From a virus, in the IMG/VR virus record IMGVR_UViG_3300020406_000007, positions 1 to 46,973 of that record: 46,973 nucleotides of DNA; one strand, 5' to 3'. A program made the translations under genes and the position numbers. Shown here in pieces: positions 23,501 to 33,000 of the stretch; the stretch's first letter is position 1, and each line of letters opens with the position of its first letter. The notes below the pieces were generated by a model. That model was not told the origin of the DNA, ran no database searches, and saw only the letters and a program-made list of their open reading frames with translations.

Positions 23501-26500
23501 CCCGATCTTATTGCTAATGCGGGTACTAGACAATCACCATACACACTTACTGCTACTGAGTTCTTTAACTTCTCTGATAGAGGATTCTCAGGTAACCTTG
23601 TAGGTATACCTGGTCAGGCAGATACTACAATCCTATCCTATCAGTATTACTTGGGTAGAATTGATAAGGTTGGTATTAATAAGGATGCTAAGATTGTGAT
23701 CCTCAAGGGTGAACCATCTGAAACACCTGTAGAACCAGCTGATCCTGATGATGCTATGCTTCTTGCTACTATCACCATATTACCTTATGTGTTTGATGTA
23801 GACCAAGATATAACTATCACTCAGACAAACTATAAGAGATATACATTCAGAGATATACAGGTACTTGAGAACCGTATCAAGACTCTTGAATACTATACAC
23901 AATTATCATTACTAGAGGCAGAAACTGCTACCTTTGCTGTTCGTGATAGCAATGGTATGGATAGATTCAAGAATGGATTTATCGTTGATAACTTTGCGTC
24001 ACTATCAACCAGTGATACATTCCATCCTGACTACAGAGTATCAGTTGACTTTGAAGAAGGACATCTACGTCCCTCACATTATACAACTAACTTACCTCTT
24101 ATTGTAAGTTCTACATCTCAGAATATTCAGCAGACAGGTGATATAATCACATTACCATACTCAGATATAGTATTGGTTGACCAACCATATGCTTCTGCTC
24201 TTGAGAACGTAAACCCATTCAACGTGTTTACATTTATAGGTGACATCAAGTTAACTCCTGCGTCAGATGACTGGGTAGATACTAAGTCACTTGCTGCTGT
24301 ACAAGGTCCTGTGGTTGAAGGTAACTACATGACAAGTCTACGTGACTTCAATGCTGACCAGAATGGTCTAACACCTATACAGTGGGGATCATGGCAAACT
24401 ACATGGTCAGGTGCTGTACAACAGACAAGACAGGTAACAACTGGTAAAGGTAAGCGTCGTAGAACAAGAACTGAAGTATTCACAAGAATTAGAACTGACC
24501 AGACAAGAACTGGTATCAGACATAAGATTACACCTGTTATTGAACAACAGAGCTTAGGTAATAAAGTTGTATCTGTGGAACACATACAGAACATGCGTTC
24601 CAGAAACGTTGAGTTCTCAGGTGAGAAACTCAAACCTAAGACAAGATTCTACCCATTCTTTGATGGCGTAGATATCAAAGCATTCGTTACACCAAAGCTG
24701 CTTGAGGTGACTAAAAACCCTAATGATGACTCTGAGACTAACAGCACTCCATTCCAAGTTGGTGAGACTGTCAAAGGTCTAACCTCTGGTTGCTCCTTAC
24801 GTATCCTAGAACCCAATGATAACTACACGACGAACCCATACACGAACGTTAATATATCGTCAGTCTCAGACTACACCGCGAACCTCGGCTGGATTAACAT
24901 TGACACTGGTGCTCTTGCTGCTCAAGCTCTCGGTGCTTATGCAGGCAACCCAATCCCGAATGAAATCCTTGTCGGACAAAGTTCGGGTGCTAAGGCAAAA
25001 GTTAAAGAAAGGAAGTTAGTAACTGACCCATCAGGATTCCTAAAGGGTACTTTCTTTATACCTGACCCAAGTAAAGCAACCAATCCTAAGTTTAAGACTG
25101 GTACACGTATCTTCCGTCTATCTGATACTACAAATGATTCACAAGTACAAGGTGAGTCTGAGTCATCAGCACAGACAGAATATGCTGCTACTGGTATTCT
25201 ACAGACTACACAGGAGACTATTATATCTGTACGTAACGCACAGATTGATGAGCAGAAGTTCACTGAAGAGAGAACACTATGGTCTGACCCACTAGCACAA
25301 ACATTCTTGATTCAAGATGAGAACCTAGTAGGTGGTGTCTTCTTAACTAAGATTGATCTATTCTTCCAACAGAAAGATACTGAGATACCTGTTGCTATTG
25401 ATATAAGAACTGTAGAAAATGGTACACCTACACAGACTATCGTTCCATTCTCTAAGGTAATCAAGAAAGCAACTGACGTAGTTACATCAGCTGATGCTTC
25501 TACACCAACCACATTTGTATTTGAGTCTCCAGTATACATCGGACATCAGCAAGAACATGCTATCGTTGTGACATCTGACTCAAACCAGTATAAAGTATTC
25601 ATCTCACTTCTAGGTGAAGATGCCATTGATGCTGCTCACGCAGGAGAGAAGATCTCTGAGCAACCATACATCGGTGTTCTATTCAAATCACAGAACGCAT
25701 CTACATGGACACCATCACAGTTTGAAGACTTGATGTTCAAGATTTACAGAGCAGACTTCACTCTACCTACAACTCTACAACCTTCTAAAGTAATTTTAAA
25801 CAACGCAACTCTAGAAGAGAACAATGGTGGATTCTTGAATGCTCTACCAAACGCTATCGCTACTACAGACGATCAAACATACATCGACGTATTCCATAGT
25901 AATCATGGTATGCAGTCATCTGCCAACTACGTTATCGTAGATGGTGTAAAGTCTGAGGTAGGTGATACTACACTTAAAGTTGCTCTAGCATCTTCAGGTG
26001 TCTCACAGATTACACTCGTTAACGCAGCTAACTTCCATATTTGTATAGGAGGTAATGCTTCACAAGCATCTGGTTTATCAGCATCTAACATAGGACCTGG
26101 TCAATCTGCCCCTGCTGTATCTGATACTAATCCTGGTTTTATCAAGATTGGAGATGAGATCATAGCATATGAGAAGATCAATAATGGATCTCCTGATTGG
26201 GTGCTTGATATAGTTGGACATAATGCGGGTTCAGTGAGTGGTAGAAATTGGGATCCAGTTACCAACTCTGGAGCTGCTACTGGTGAATCACATCTAATCA
26301 ATGCGACTGTAGAATGCTATAACTTGGCAGGAATACCTCTCACAAAGATTAACGGTACACATCATACATCTACATTTGGTGGATTAACTTCATTGAATAG
26401 TCCTCACAAATATAGACTTAACATCACAGGGGTCAAAGCACATAAGACATTGACAGCTGGTGGAGACAATGTTTCCATATCACAGAATATACCATGGGAT

Positions 26501-27226
26501 GTTCTTACTCCTTCAATACAGACTCAGGTACAACCAGGCTGTAGCATCAGTGCTAGAGCGTTGGGTACTAGCGGTACATCCGCAGGACCTTTCCCATCTG
26601 GTTACACTGCTGAGACTTCATTTGTTAAAGACACAACTTATAGAGATGTCACACTCAATGACATCAATTACTTCCTTGCTACTAAGATCATTGCTTCTAA
26701 GCAAAATGAGATTAGTAACATGTCAGGTGGTAAATCACTAGACTTAGAGTTGAACTATTTCTCTGACTCTACACACCTCTCTCCTGTAGTAGACACACAA
26801 CGTATGAGTGTCACCACTACTGCTAACCTCATCAACAACGCTACTCCTACCTCTGGAATAGGCGATGAGAATGCTGCTATATACATCACTAGACTCGCTA
26901 GATTGGATAACTCCGCTACTGGTGTCAAAGTGGCAATGGCAGCTAATAACTTTGAGTTTTCCGAGATACAGGTGATGTACAAGTTAGTCCCAGTAGGTTA
27001 TACAGGTGACGCTGATGACTTGAACTTTGAGTTCTTTAACACGGATGGTCGTCCCGACAACGGTAAGATGGTTCCTCAGAACGATCCTTTTGTATTCAAT
27101 GACTATGAATATACACTAGACGATGCTCCTGCTTATGATGGATTCCAACTTAAGATAGTTCTTAAGAACTACAATCAACCATACATTCCAAGAGTCAAAG
27201 ACCTAAGAATTATTGCGTTAGCATAA
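20561..27226 (+). CDS. Large DUF4815 virion structural protein (2221 aa)
   Basis: The N-terminus has NISPYFDDFDDDKGFLKVLF followed by KPGFPVQARELTTLQSLLQNQ, the hallmark of DUF4815 proteins of large phages. The family core continues to about residue 1200, with YVSGYRTEKLANTF near 360 and LENRIKTLEYYTQLSLLEAE near 1107. A short arginine/lysine patch (GKGKRRRTRTEVF, about 1295) precedes HIQNMRSRNVEFSGEKLKP. The C-terminal third has beta domains and a DEII motif (IKIGDEIIAYEK, near 1863). Its position after gp8 is that of the T4 peripheral baseplate genes 9-10, so a baseplate-periphery or fibre-attachment role is inferred. No protease or glycanase motif is visible. It overlaps both neighbours by one base. 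Confidence 0.85.
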   Translation: MAQNTNLNISPYFDDFDDDKGFLKVLFKPGFPVQARELTTLQSLLQNQIDTFGQGVYKEGSMVVPGGITLNRNYPVVLVQNNYLNLPVELYRESLNGKVVKGATSNIRARVNFSISSTTSTRGYVSFYVTYLTKADDNETSVFQAGEILTCEEDITYSTSTIVAGTPLAQLLNSNSTAVGSTANVGKGVYFVRGYFVPVAEQTLVLDQYSNNPSYKVGLKVEERIITADEDSTLYDNAIGSTNFSAPGADRFKINLSLVKKNLADPNSADFIELLRTNVGAIENKVERSDLGFINDVLATRTKEESGDYYVKRFSIDVRENLNDAFNNGVYTADQTTQDGNTPVEEHLAVQISPGTAYVSGYRTEKLANTFKDVVKPRTFTAADAQSISSDFGNFVLIDNLYGGVQLYDSILLYNQKVSSGGSASGTLIGQARVFGFSFDSGTRNTTATRYRMSLADVDLFTTLGMSGNVTWVQGKKYVGMTSGATGFSRTAGSASNANLEGVTGTFINENIALEEAPSVSVGTITGVTDYQFTDCKSFYKSGFTSDLILDLQSTIAANAPVLSGTSGNATATLSATLSNFVSQLRINDILAISNNNLAHEVRVTAINSATEIAIARVTSNNLSNGAINGNITLLRGQIREAQKRTLISPIPKDAVKSTSTNSSGSAVAPLGYFRKSYSVSVTGGAFSLSAGSNLTFRDVTDGDDFQVIATAGTNAGTSYTVGSGISTTSSPGDASASITGLNSGTSAAIVIATVYSSNRTAKAKTTQRMKVLRVDHTSGSSANGLTQTTAGYGHRLEDKQISLGCPDVFKLKAVYESADDSDPEIPNLGYSNLIGTFETGQILTGASSGAKAQIVSFNSTTVYYVMLNDNSFAGDEGISTSTANGKITVGTIRQGSNNITSSYELDNGQREQYYDYSRIVRKAGYAAPTRRILVIFDRFDTTSGDGFYTVDSYSSEDYKEIPTFGENPLRNGLDFRPMVPDLIANAGTRQSPYTLTATEFFNFSDRGFSGNLVGIPGQADTTILSYQYYLGRIDKVGINKDAKIVILKGEPSETPVEPADPDDAMLLATITILPYVFDVDQDITITQTNYKRYTFRDIQVLENRIKTLEYYTQLSLLEAETATFAVRDSNGMDRFKNGFIVDNFASLSTSDTFHPDYRVSVDFEEGHLRPSHYTTNLPLIVSSTSQNIQQTGDIITLPYSDIVLVDQPYASALENVNPFNVFTFIGDIKLTPASDDWVDTKSLAAVQGPVVEGNYMTSLRDFNADQNGLTPIQWGSWQTTWSGAVQQTRQVTTGKGKRRRTRTEVFTRIRTDQTRTGIRHKITPVIEQQSLGNKVVSVEHIQNMRSRNVEFSGEKLKPKTRFYPFFDGVDIKAFVTPKLLEVTKNPNDDSETNSTPFQVGETVKGLTSGCSLRILEPNDNYTTNPYTNVNISSVSDYTANLGWINIDTGALAAQALGAYAGNPIPNEILVGQSSGAKAKVKERKLVTDPSGFLKGTFFIPDPSKATNPKFKTGTRIFRLSDTTNDSQVQGESESSAQTEYAATGILQTTQETIISVRNAQIDEQKFTEERTLWSDPLAQTFLIQDENLVGGVFLTKIDLFFQQKDTEIPVAIDIRTVENGTPTQTIVPFSKVIKKATDVVTSADASTPTTFVFESPVYIGHQQEHAIVVTSDSNQYKVFISLLGEDAIDAAHAGEKISEQPYIGVLFKSQNASTWTPSQFEDLMFKIYRADFTLPTTLQPSKVILNNATLEENNGGFLNALPNAIATTDDQTYIDVFHSNHGMQSSANYVIVDGVKSEVGDTTLKVALASSGVSQITLVNAANFHICIGGNASQASGLSASNIGPGQSAPAVSDTNPGFIKIGDEIIAYEKINNGSPDWVLDIVGHNAGSVSGRNWDPVTNSGAATGESHLINATVECYNLAGIPLTKINGTHHTSTFGGLTSLNSPHKYRLNITGVKAHKTLTAGGDNVSISQNIPWDVLTPSIQTQVQPGCSISARALGTSGTSAGPFPSGYTAETSFVKDTTYRDVTLNDINYFLATKIIASKQNEISNMSGGKSLDLELNYFSDSTHLSPVVDTQRMSVTTTANLINNATPTSGIGDENAAIYITRLARLDNSATGVKVAMAANNFEFSEIQVMYKLVPVGYTGDADDLNFEFFNTDGRPDNGKMVPQNDPFVFNDYEYTLDDAPAYDGFQLKIVLKNYNQPYIPRVKDLRIIALA

Positions 27227-27513
27227 TGGAAGACTTTGAGGCAATCGCCAGAGAACGAGAAAAAGAGATCAATGCCCGTAAGGATATTGATCCCAGAGAC
27301 GAGAAAGGTTTATTAAGAGTCGAAGATCATAAACACCTAGGAAGAGATCCAAATAGCAATGCTATTGTCAATACGGATCGTGCTGCGTACGAAGCATATA
27401 TCAAAGCTCGTGCCGAAGCTAGCAAGAAGCGTGACGAAGTTTTAGATCTCAAAGATGAGATTACGGAACTTAAGTCTATGCTTCAAGTTCTAGTGGAAAA
27501 AAGCAATAAATAA
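27226..27513 (+). CDS. Small charged coiled-coil protein (95 aa)
   Basis: The product is highly charged. An acidic/basic N-terminal half (IAREREKEINARKDIDP) is followed by a middle motif RDPNSNAIVNTDRAAYEAYI. A C-terminal helix has leucine/isoleucine at heptad spacing (DEVLDLKDEITELKSMLQVL), predicted to form a coiled coil. I recall small proteins with an AIVNTDxxA motif followed by a coiled coil in the same place in cyanophages. The function is unknown; an assembly chaperone or trimerisation factor for the fibres is possible. The start overlaps the previous stop (TAATG). Confidence 0.75.
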   Translation: MEDFEAIAREREKEINARKDIDPRDEKGLLRVEDHKHLGRDPNSNAIVNTDRAAYEAYIKARAEASKKRDEVLDLKDEITELKSMLQVLVEKSNK

Positions 27514-27519
27514 CTCTGA

Positions 27520-27527
27520 GATAAATA
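27520..27527 (+). promoter_or_regulatory. T4-type late promoter (GATAAATA) for the first fibre unit
   Basis: GATAAATA lies in the 37-base gap after the coiled-coil gene and 31 bases before the ATG at 27551. The leader again ends in TATAC (27545-27549), one base before the ATG. A second similar box, AATAAATA (27505-27512), overlaps the preceding stop codon but is further from the start, so I take 27520 as the main site. Confidence 0.75.
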
Positions 27528-27550
27528 CTCTTTAGGGAAAATTTTATACC

Positions 27551-27889
27551 ATGGCATCTGCGGTATCCAACTTACTCGTATATCAAGGTTCCGATTTCAA
27601 TATTGACTTCACAGTTGAGAACGATAACGGGACAGAATTCGATATGACTGGATATACTGTAGCATCAATGATTAAGAAGCATTATACAAGTAGTTCTTCT
27701 GTCACAGTTACAGCAGCAGTCATGACACCCGTTACAGCGGGTCGTGTACAACTTTCACTAAATGCGGTTCAGACGACAGCAATGAAATCTGGACGGTATG
27801 TATATGATGTCGTAATAACTTCTCCCTCTGGTCTAAAGACGAGAGTGTTAGAAGGAACAGTAAGCGTACTTGAGGGAGTCACACTTTAA
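27551..27889 (+). CDS. Small beta-sandwich virion protein (112 aa)
   Basis: The product has the alternating pattern of an all-beta domain: NLLVYQGSDFNIDFTVEN, an LTGYT-like DMTGYTVASMIKK, then SGRYVYDVVITSPSGLKTRV and a final LEGTVSVLEGVTL. This resembles the small Ig-like or BppU-N-like domains many phages carry beside fibre genes. I recall close relatives annotated only as virion structural proteins. It begins the unit that leads into the fibre genes and overlaps the next gene by one base. A baseplate-to-fibre adaptor role is an inference from position and fold. Confidence 0.75.
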   Translation: MASAVSNLLVYQGSDFNIDFTVENDNGTEFDMTGYTVASMIKKHYTSSSSVTVTAAVMTPVTAGRVQLSLNAVQTTAMKSGRYVYDVVITSPSGLKTRVLEGTVSVLEGVTL

Positions 27890-28110
27890 TGGCAAGGTTA
27901 AGATTTGGAGATCAATCAATTCCAAGAGTAACCCGCGTCGCTACAGGCGGTGGGGGTGGAAACGTTGGTGCTTTAGCTGACGTTGACCTGACAGATACAA
28001 GCTCAGGTGGGTTACAAGATGGTAGTGTTTTAGTATACAAACAAAGTATAGCTAAGTTCATACCGACAACAGTATTAAACAACATAACGATTAACGGGGG
28101 TACATTCTAA
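27889..28110 (+). CDS. Short fibre-linker-like protein (73 aa)
   Basis: The product starts MARLRFGDQSIPRVTRVATG, has a GGGGGNVGALADVDLTDTS segment and ends with VLVYKQSIAKFIPTTVLNN followed by NITINGGTF. The VLVYxxxxxKFxPTxVL pattern and the GG-x-F end resemble junction segments of phage fibre proteins; the 559-residue neighbour also ends in DGGVF. It may be a small adaptor or a separately encoded fibre tip segment. It overlaps both neighbours in TAATG junctions, so stoichiometry is probably set by coupling. No catalytic residues are seen. Confidence 0.7.
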   Translation: MARLRFGDQSIPRVTRVATGGGGGNVGALADVDLTDTSSGGLQDGSVLVYKQSIAKFIPTTVLNNITINGGTF

Positions 28111-29789
28111 TGGCATCAAAGCTACTGGTCAAAAGAAGTACGGGAACAGCAGCACCAGGTACCATTGAATTTGGTGAAATAGCTCTAACCGTAGGTTCAG
28201 GTACACAAGCAAACTTAGGAGACAGACTATTTGTTGGAGACAACAACTCTGCTGCTCAGGTTGTAGGTGGTAAGTATTATACAGACATGATGGATCAGGT
28301 ACATGGCGTACTGACCTCAGATTCCACTGTCATTGTAGATAGTAATAGTAAAATAGATCAATGGTTGGTTGATGACGTTCAGATCAATGCGAACGTAATT
28401 GACACAAGCACAACAGACACAGACCTAATCATCGGTGCTAATGGTACTGGTAAGGTGGTTTTCCAAGATGGACAGGAAGTCGAGTTCGGTACATCTGGAG
28501 ACCTTGAGTTAGTCTGGGACGATTCTGACGGTGACTTACAAGTCAGAAGAGTGTCAGGTGGTAACGCAGCTGCTTCAGTTCTTATACAGGACGATATCCC
28601 CCTAAAGTTCGGTACAGGAAATGACGCACGTGTATATTATGATGAGACAACTACAGACAAACTAAGATGGGCTGGTGCTGATCAGCAGTATGACACAGGT
28701 GTTCAAGTAACATTTGCTGACACTACTACAGCGTCTAACGCATCTACCGCTGCTGTGATGGTATCAGGTGGTTTAGCAGTTGGTGCTAAGGCATGGATCA
28801 AAGACTTAAATGTTGATGACGATGTAACTATTGGTACTGCTAACACAGATACCATGACTGTTAACTCAACAGTCACATTTGCTGCGGGAGTTGAGTTCCA
28901 AGGCACACAGACAATCAATGCTACTCAGAACATAACTGGAGAGTTGACTATTGACCAGTTAAAGTTGGATAGTAATATCCTCTCTACTACCTCTGGTACA
29001 GAGATGATCATTGACCCATTTCCAGCTGGTGGTGACGCTGATGGTTTGGTCATAATTAAAGGTGACCTACAGATTGATGGTACAACAACTACTGTTAACA
29101 GTGCTTCAATGTCTGTTAACGATCCTACAATCGAGTTAGGTGATCCTACAACTGTATTAACATTGACTGCTTCTGCTACATCAGGTGCTACAGTTCTTAC
29201 TGTAGACAGAGTGGTAGGATTAAATGTTGGTGATGATATCACTGGAACAAATATAGCAAACTCAACTAACATTGCTTCTATTGACACAGGTGCCAAAACG
29301 ATCACTCTAGATCAGGCAATCACTGGTAACATAGATAGTGGTGGGACTATTACTGCTGTTCGAGATGCTAGTGATGGACTAGACAGAGGTGTTAAAGTTC
29401 ACTACCACACAGGTAGTGCTGCTCAGTTTGGTTTCTTTGGTTATGATCGCACTGGAGGTGCTGATGGAAACGGTGCTTGGACATTCATTGAGAATGCTAC
29501 AGACACTGGTACAGTCTTCGGTGTAACAGGTAACCGTGGTACAGTCGTACTTGGTGACCTTGAACTAGATACTGACCTCGAAGTACAGTATGGTGGTACA
29601 GGTATTTCAACCTTTACTCAGTATGGTATTCCTTATGGTGACGGTACAAACCCATTAAATGTAACAGCTGCTGCTAACATGGCATCACCTGGTACAGGAA
29701 CTGACGCAACAACTTCATTCCAAGTTTTAACAGTTACAGCAGGAGGCGTTCCTGTTTGGACTGACACTTTAGATGGAGGCGTTTTCTAA
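28110..29789 (+). CDS. Tail-fibre-like protein (559 aa)
   Basis: The N-terminus (MASKLLVKRSTGTAAPGTIE and then FGEIALTVG) is a typical start of marine myovirus fibre proteins. The body is a chain of short beta strands with repeated LIIGANGTGKVVF, FGTSGDLELVWDDSDGDLQV and VMVSGGLAVGAKAWIKDLNV segments. A GDLQIDGTTTTVNSASMSVN motif follows near residues 316-335. The C-terminus has VQYGGTGISTFTQYGIPYGD and ends DGGVF. This is a trimeric beta-rich fibre or fibre-adaptor by family resemblance. Its start overlaps the 73-residue gene by one base. It lies 12 bases before the next small gene with no promoter between. Confidence 0.85.
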   Translation: MASKLLVKRSTGTAAPGTIEFGEIALTVGSGTQANLGDRLFVGDNNSAAQVVGGKYYTDMMDQVHGVLTSDSTVIVDSNSKIDQWLVDDVQINANVIDTSTTDTDLIIGANGTGKVVFQDGQEVEFGTSGDLELVWDDSDGDLQVRRVSGGNAAASVLIQDDIPLKFGTGNDARVYYDETTTDKLRWAGADQQYDTGVQVTFADTTTASNASTAAVMVSGGLAVGAKAWIKDLNVDDDVTIGTANTDTMTVNSTVTFAAGVEFQGTQTINATQNITGELTIDQLKLDSNILSTTSGTEMIIDPFPAGGDADGLVIIKGDLQIDGTTTTVNSASMSVNDPTIELGDPTTVLTLTASATSGATVLTVDRVVGLNVGDDITGTNIANSTNIASIDTGAKTITLDQAITGNIDSGGTITAVRDASDGLDRGVKVHYHTGSAAQFGFFGYDRTGGADGNGAWTFIENATDTGTVFGVTGNRGTVVLGDLELDTDLEVQYGGTGISTFTQYGIPYGDGTNPLNVTAAANMASPGTGTDATTSFQVLTVTAGGVPVWTDTLDGGVF

Positions 29790-29801
29790 CACTGAAAACT
29801 C

Positions 29802-30005
29802 ATGAACGTAAACATTATTATTTCAACATTACAACGTAAAGTTTCTGAACTGACATTATCTAATATTATGCTTGAAGCGAAGATACTGGATTTAACAAAC
29901 CAGTTAAATAGTATACAAGATCAAACATCAGAGAATGCTATAAATGGCAACGAGGATCAAACTAAAGAGTTCGATAACTCCAAACTCGACACCGACAACA
30001 AGTGA
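29802..30005 (+). CDS. Small coiled-coil protein overlapping the long fibre gene (67 aa)
   Basis: The N-terminal 40 residues (ISTLQRKVSELTLSNIMLEA, then KILDLTNQLNSIQDQ) show leucine/isoleucine heptads, predicted to be a coiled coil. The rest is acidic and probably disordered. The last 62 bases are shared with the start of the 2379-residue fibre in another frame. Small coiled-coil proteins beside fibre genes often act as assembly chaperones, as gp57A does in T4; that role is a guess here. The ATG at 29802 is the only sensible start and the frame is compact. No late promoter precedes it. Confidence 0.65.
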   Translation: MNVNIIISTLQRKVSELTLSNIMLEAKILDLTNQLNSIQDQTSENAINGNEDQTKEFDNSKLDTDNK

Positions 30006-33000
30006 TCTAGTCGATAAGGAAGTCGCGATTAATATCGCGGATAAGAAACTCTTTGTAAACAATTCAGGTTCTATCGTAGAGATAGGTAACGCGGCTCCAA
30101 ACACCGCTAGTGTTACTGCGTCTATGCTTGCGTCTGATATTACTAATGGTCCTAGTAATCATCTATTCGTTGCTAAAACAGGTACTGACGCAGCTGCGTT
30201 ATTAGGTGGAGCATCAAGAGGTAAACATAGCTCTACACCATTCCTTACAATTAAATATGCCTTAGCCACTGCTACATCAGGAGATACAGTCAACATAGCA
30301 GCTGGTGAGTATCAAGAAGAATTTCCCCTAACAGTCCCTGACGGTGTTACAGTCAGAGGTGCAGGATTAAGAAGTACACAGATATATCCAACAACAGCAA
30401 CAAACGATCTTAACTGTTTCGTTCTAAACGGTGACACCACTGTATGTGAACTGACTGTTAAGGACATGTTCTACAATAGTGGTAATGACACAGGTTATGC
30501 CTTCGTTGCTGCTAACGACTGGAACTCAGAGAGAAGTGCTTATGTACAGAGAGTTACAGTATTAAACAAAGGATCGACCACATCTGCTAGTGACCCCTAT
30601 GGATTTGATGCAGGAGACGCAGGACGTGGTGCTAAATTAGATGGTGCTATTGCTAACGCAAATACACTAGAGACATCAGTATTATTCAACGAAGCAACAT
30701 TCATCGTACCCAACTCAGTTGGTATACTCTTAACTAACGGTGTTCGTTGTGAGTGGCAGAACTCTTTTATATACTTTGCTAACGAAGGTATCAAAGGTAT
30801 ACAGGGTGCTACAGGTAAGCATGGCACTGGACAAGCAAGATTAAAACTATCAGGTGTTTCTGGTAGTTTTGATGCTAGTGAAGAAATATATGAATTAGAG
30901 GATCAGTTTAGATCTGGTACTTATGCTTTATCATCTAACGTTGTAACAGTAACGAGGACGGCTCATGGTTTATCTACGAATGACCGCGTATACTGTGACT
31001 TTATTGGGGGCAGTGCTACTGATGGTTTCTATCAGGTAACAGGAGCACCTACAGTTGATACATTTACCTTTGCTCTTACATCAGGTAATACATCAGGTAA
31101 CGTCACATATAAGAAAGCGGTAGGTTATGGTGCTATTCAATCCAACGATGGCAATTACATATACCTAAACGGAAAAGGTGAAGGACAGTTTACTACAGCA
31201 CTAGAGGAAGGTAAGACTCTTACCCCTAACGCTGACGCTAGACTGGATACTTCAGTTAAAAAGTTTGGAACTGCGTCACTAGAACTTGATGGTACTGGTG
31301 ACTTTGTTAGTATTGAAACAGTTGAAGACTTTGGTTTTGGTACAGCTAACTTTGCTGTAGAAGCATGGATTTATGCTACCTCAACTACTGGTACTTCTAC
31401 AATATTTGATTTCAGAACTGGATCTGACACAGATGAAGCACCTAGAGTATATCAGACAGGTGGTGTATTAAAATTTGCTAGTGCTAACGTAGAACATCTC
31501 AGTGGAGGTAGTTTATCACTCAACACTTGGCATCACGTTGCTCTAGCACGTTACAACGGTACTACACGCTTATATTTGGATGGTAGTTCAGTCACAGGAT
31601 CAGGAGGAGATACAGATAATAGAAACTATGGTAATACCAAACCATTAAACATTGGTTCTAACTACGGTACAGTTGGCGGTGACTTCTTCACAGGTAAGAT
31701 TGATGAAGTTAGAGTCAGTCATGGTACAGCAAGATTTACAAGTAACTTTACTCCTCCATCTTCAGAGTATGGTACAGATGTTAATACAGTTCTTTTAATA
31801 CATTTCAACGGTACAGACCAAGCAAGTACATTTACTGACACTCCTTCTCCAAAGGATGTTCGTTCTACAGGTGGTGACTCTGCTACAGGTATAGCACTTG
31901 TTGACTATAGTGCCTTTGGTTGTGAACTAAAGTCTATAGCATCTGCTAACATCTACGGTACTAAGGGTGCTGTATCAGATGGTAATGGTTGTAAACTGAT
32001 TCTATCAGCACACAACTTTATGTACATTGGTTCTGGTAAGGACTTTACCAATGATACATCTCTAGCAAACCAAGCTAACGAAGTCGTAGAAACTAATGGT
32101 GGTAGAGTATTCTACTCATCTACTGACCAGAAGGGTGACTTCAGAGTTGGTGAAGTATTCTTAGTTGACCAAGAAACAGGTAATGTTAACTTCCAGTCAA
32201 CATCATCATCACAGCAAGCAACCAGTATTGGATTATCTGACTCCACTGGTACTACAAACATCTATCCTGCATATATTGAGACAGGTAATATAAGACTAGC
32301 GGGTAACACTTTCTCTACAACAAGTGGTGCTCTACTAATTGACCCTGCGGGTAACGAAGACATTACATTTAACGGTGAGGTAATATTTAACGAGAACGCT
32401 TACTTTGACCAAAACAAGGTAGGTAGTTTCAACACTGCTCAGACAGGTTCTATTGACATCAACCTTGGGGGCATACAAAGAAGAGGTGGATTCAACGCTT
32501 ATGGACTATTATCCGATACGAACCTTCTCATCACTACTGAAAAGTTATCAACAATCACTGTTAATAATACAGGTGATGGATATACTGGCGGTTCACAGAC
32601 ATTAACTCTTGATACAAACCCTGCTGTAAACGGAGCAGCATCTTGTACTATTGATACTACAGATGGTTCTATAAAAACTGTTACTGTAACTCAGGTAGGT
32701 TCACTTTATACTGCACCTCCTGACATTGGATTTAATCCACAAGGAACTACAAACGCAGACGCTACAGCGGTTCTTGAGCAGTATGGTGTAATCAACAGAA
32801 TTGATTTAGCTGATGGTGGTAGTGGATATACTGGAGCTCCAACAGTTGAAATTGAAGAACCTAATACATTCTCATTCAGTACAGGTGATGATATATCAGG
32901 CAGTACAATCACTATCCCTGACAACCCATTTACCAACGGTCTAAGAGTTGTATATACTCAGAACGGTGGATCTGAGAGCATTGGATTGAGTGAAGGTACC

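Noticed and set aside
27505-27512. AATAAATA as an additional late promoter
   Set aside because: It overlaps the preceding stop codon and AT-rich codons; the GATAAATA 15 bases downstream fits the usual spacing better.
29914-29926. TTAAATA followed by TATAC as a late promoter for the giant fibre
   Set aside because: It is inside the coiled-coil gene, is off-consensus, and its TATAC is 17 bases from the ATG, unlike the 1-2 bases at the other sites.
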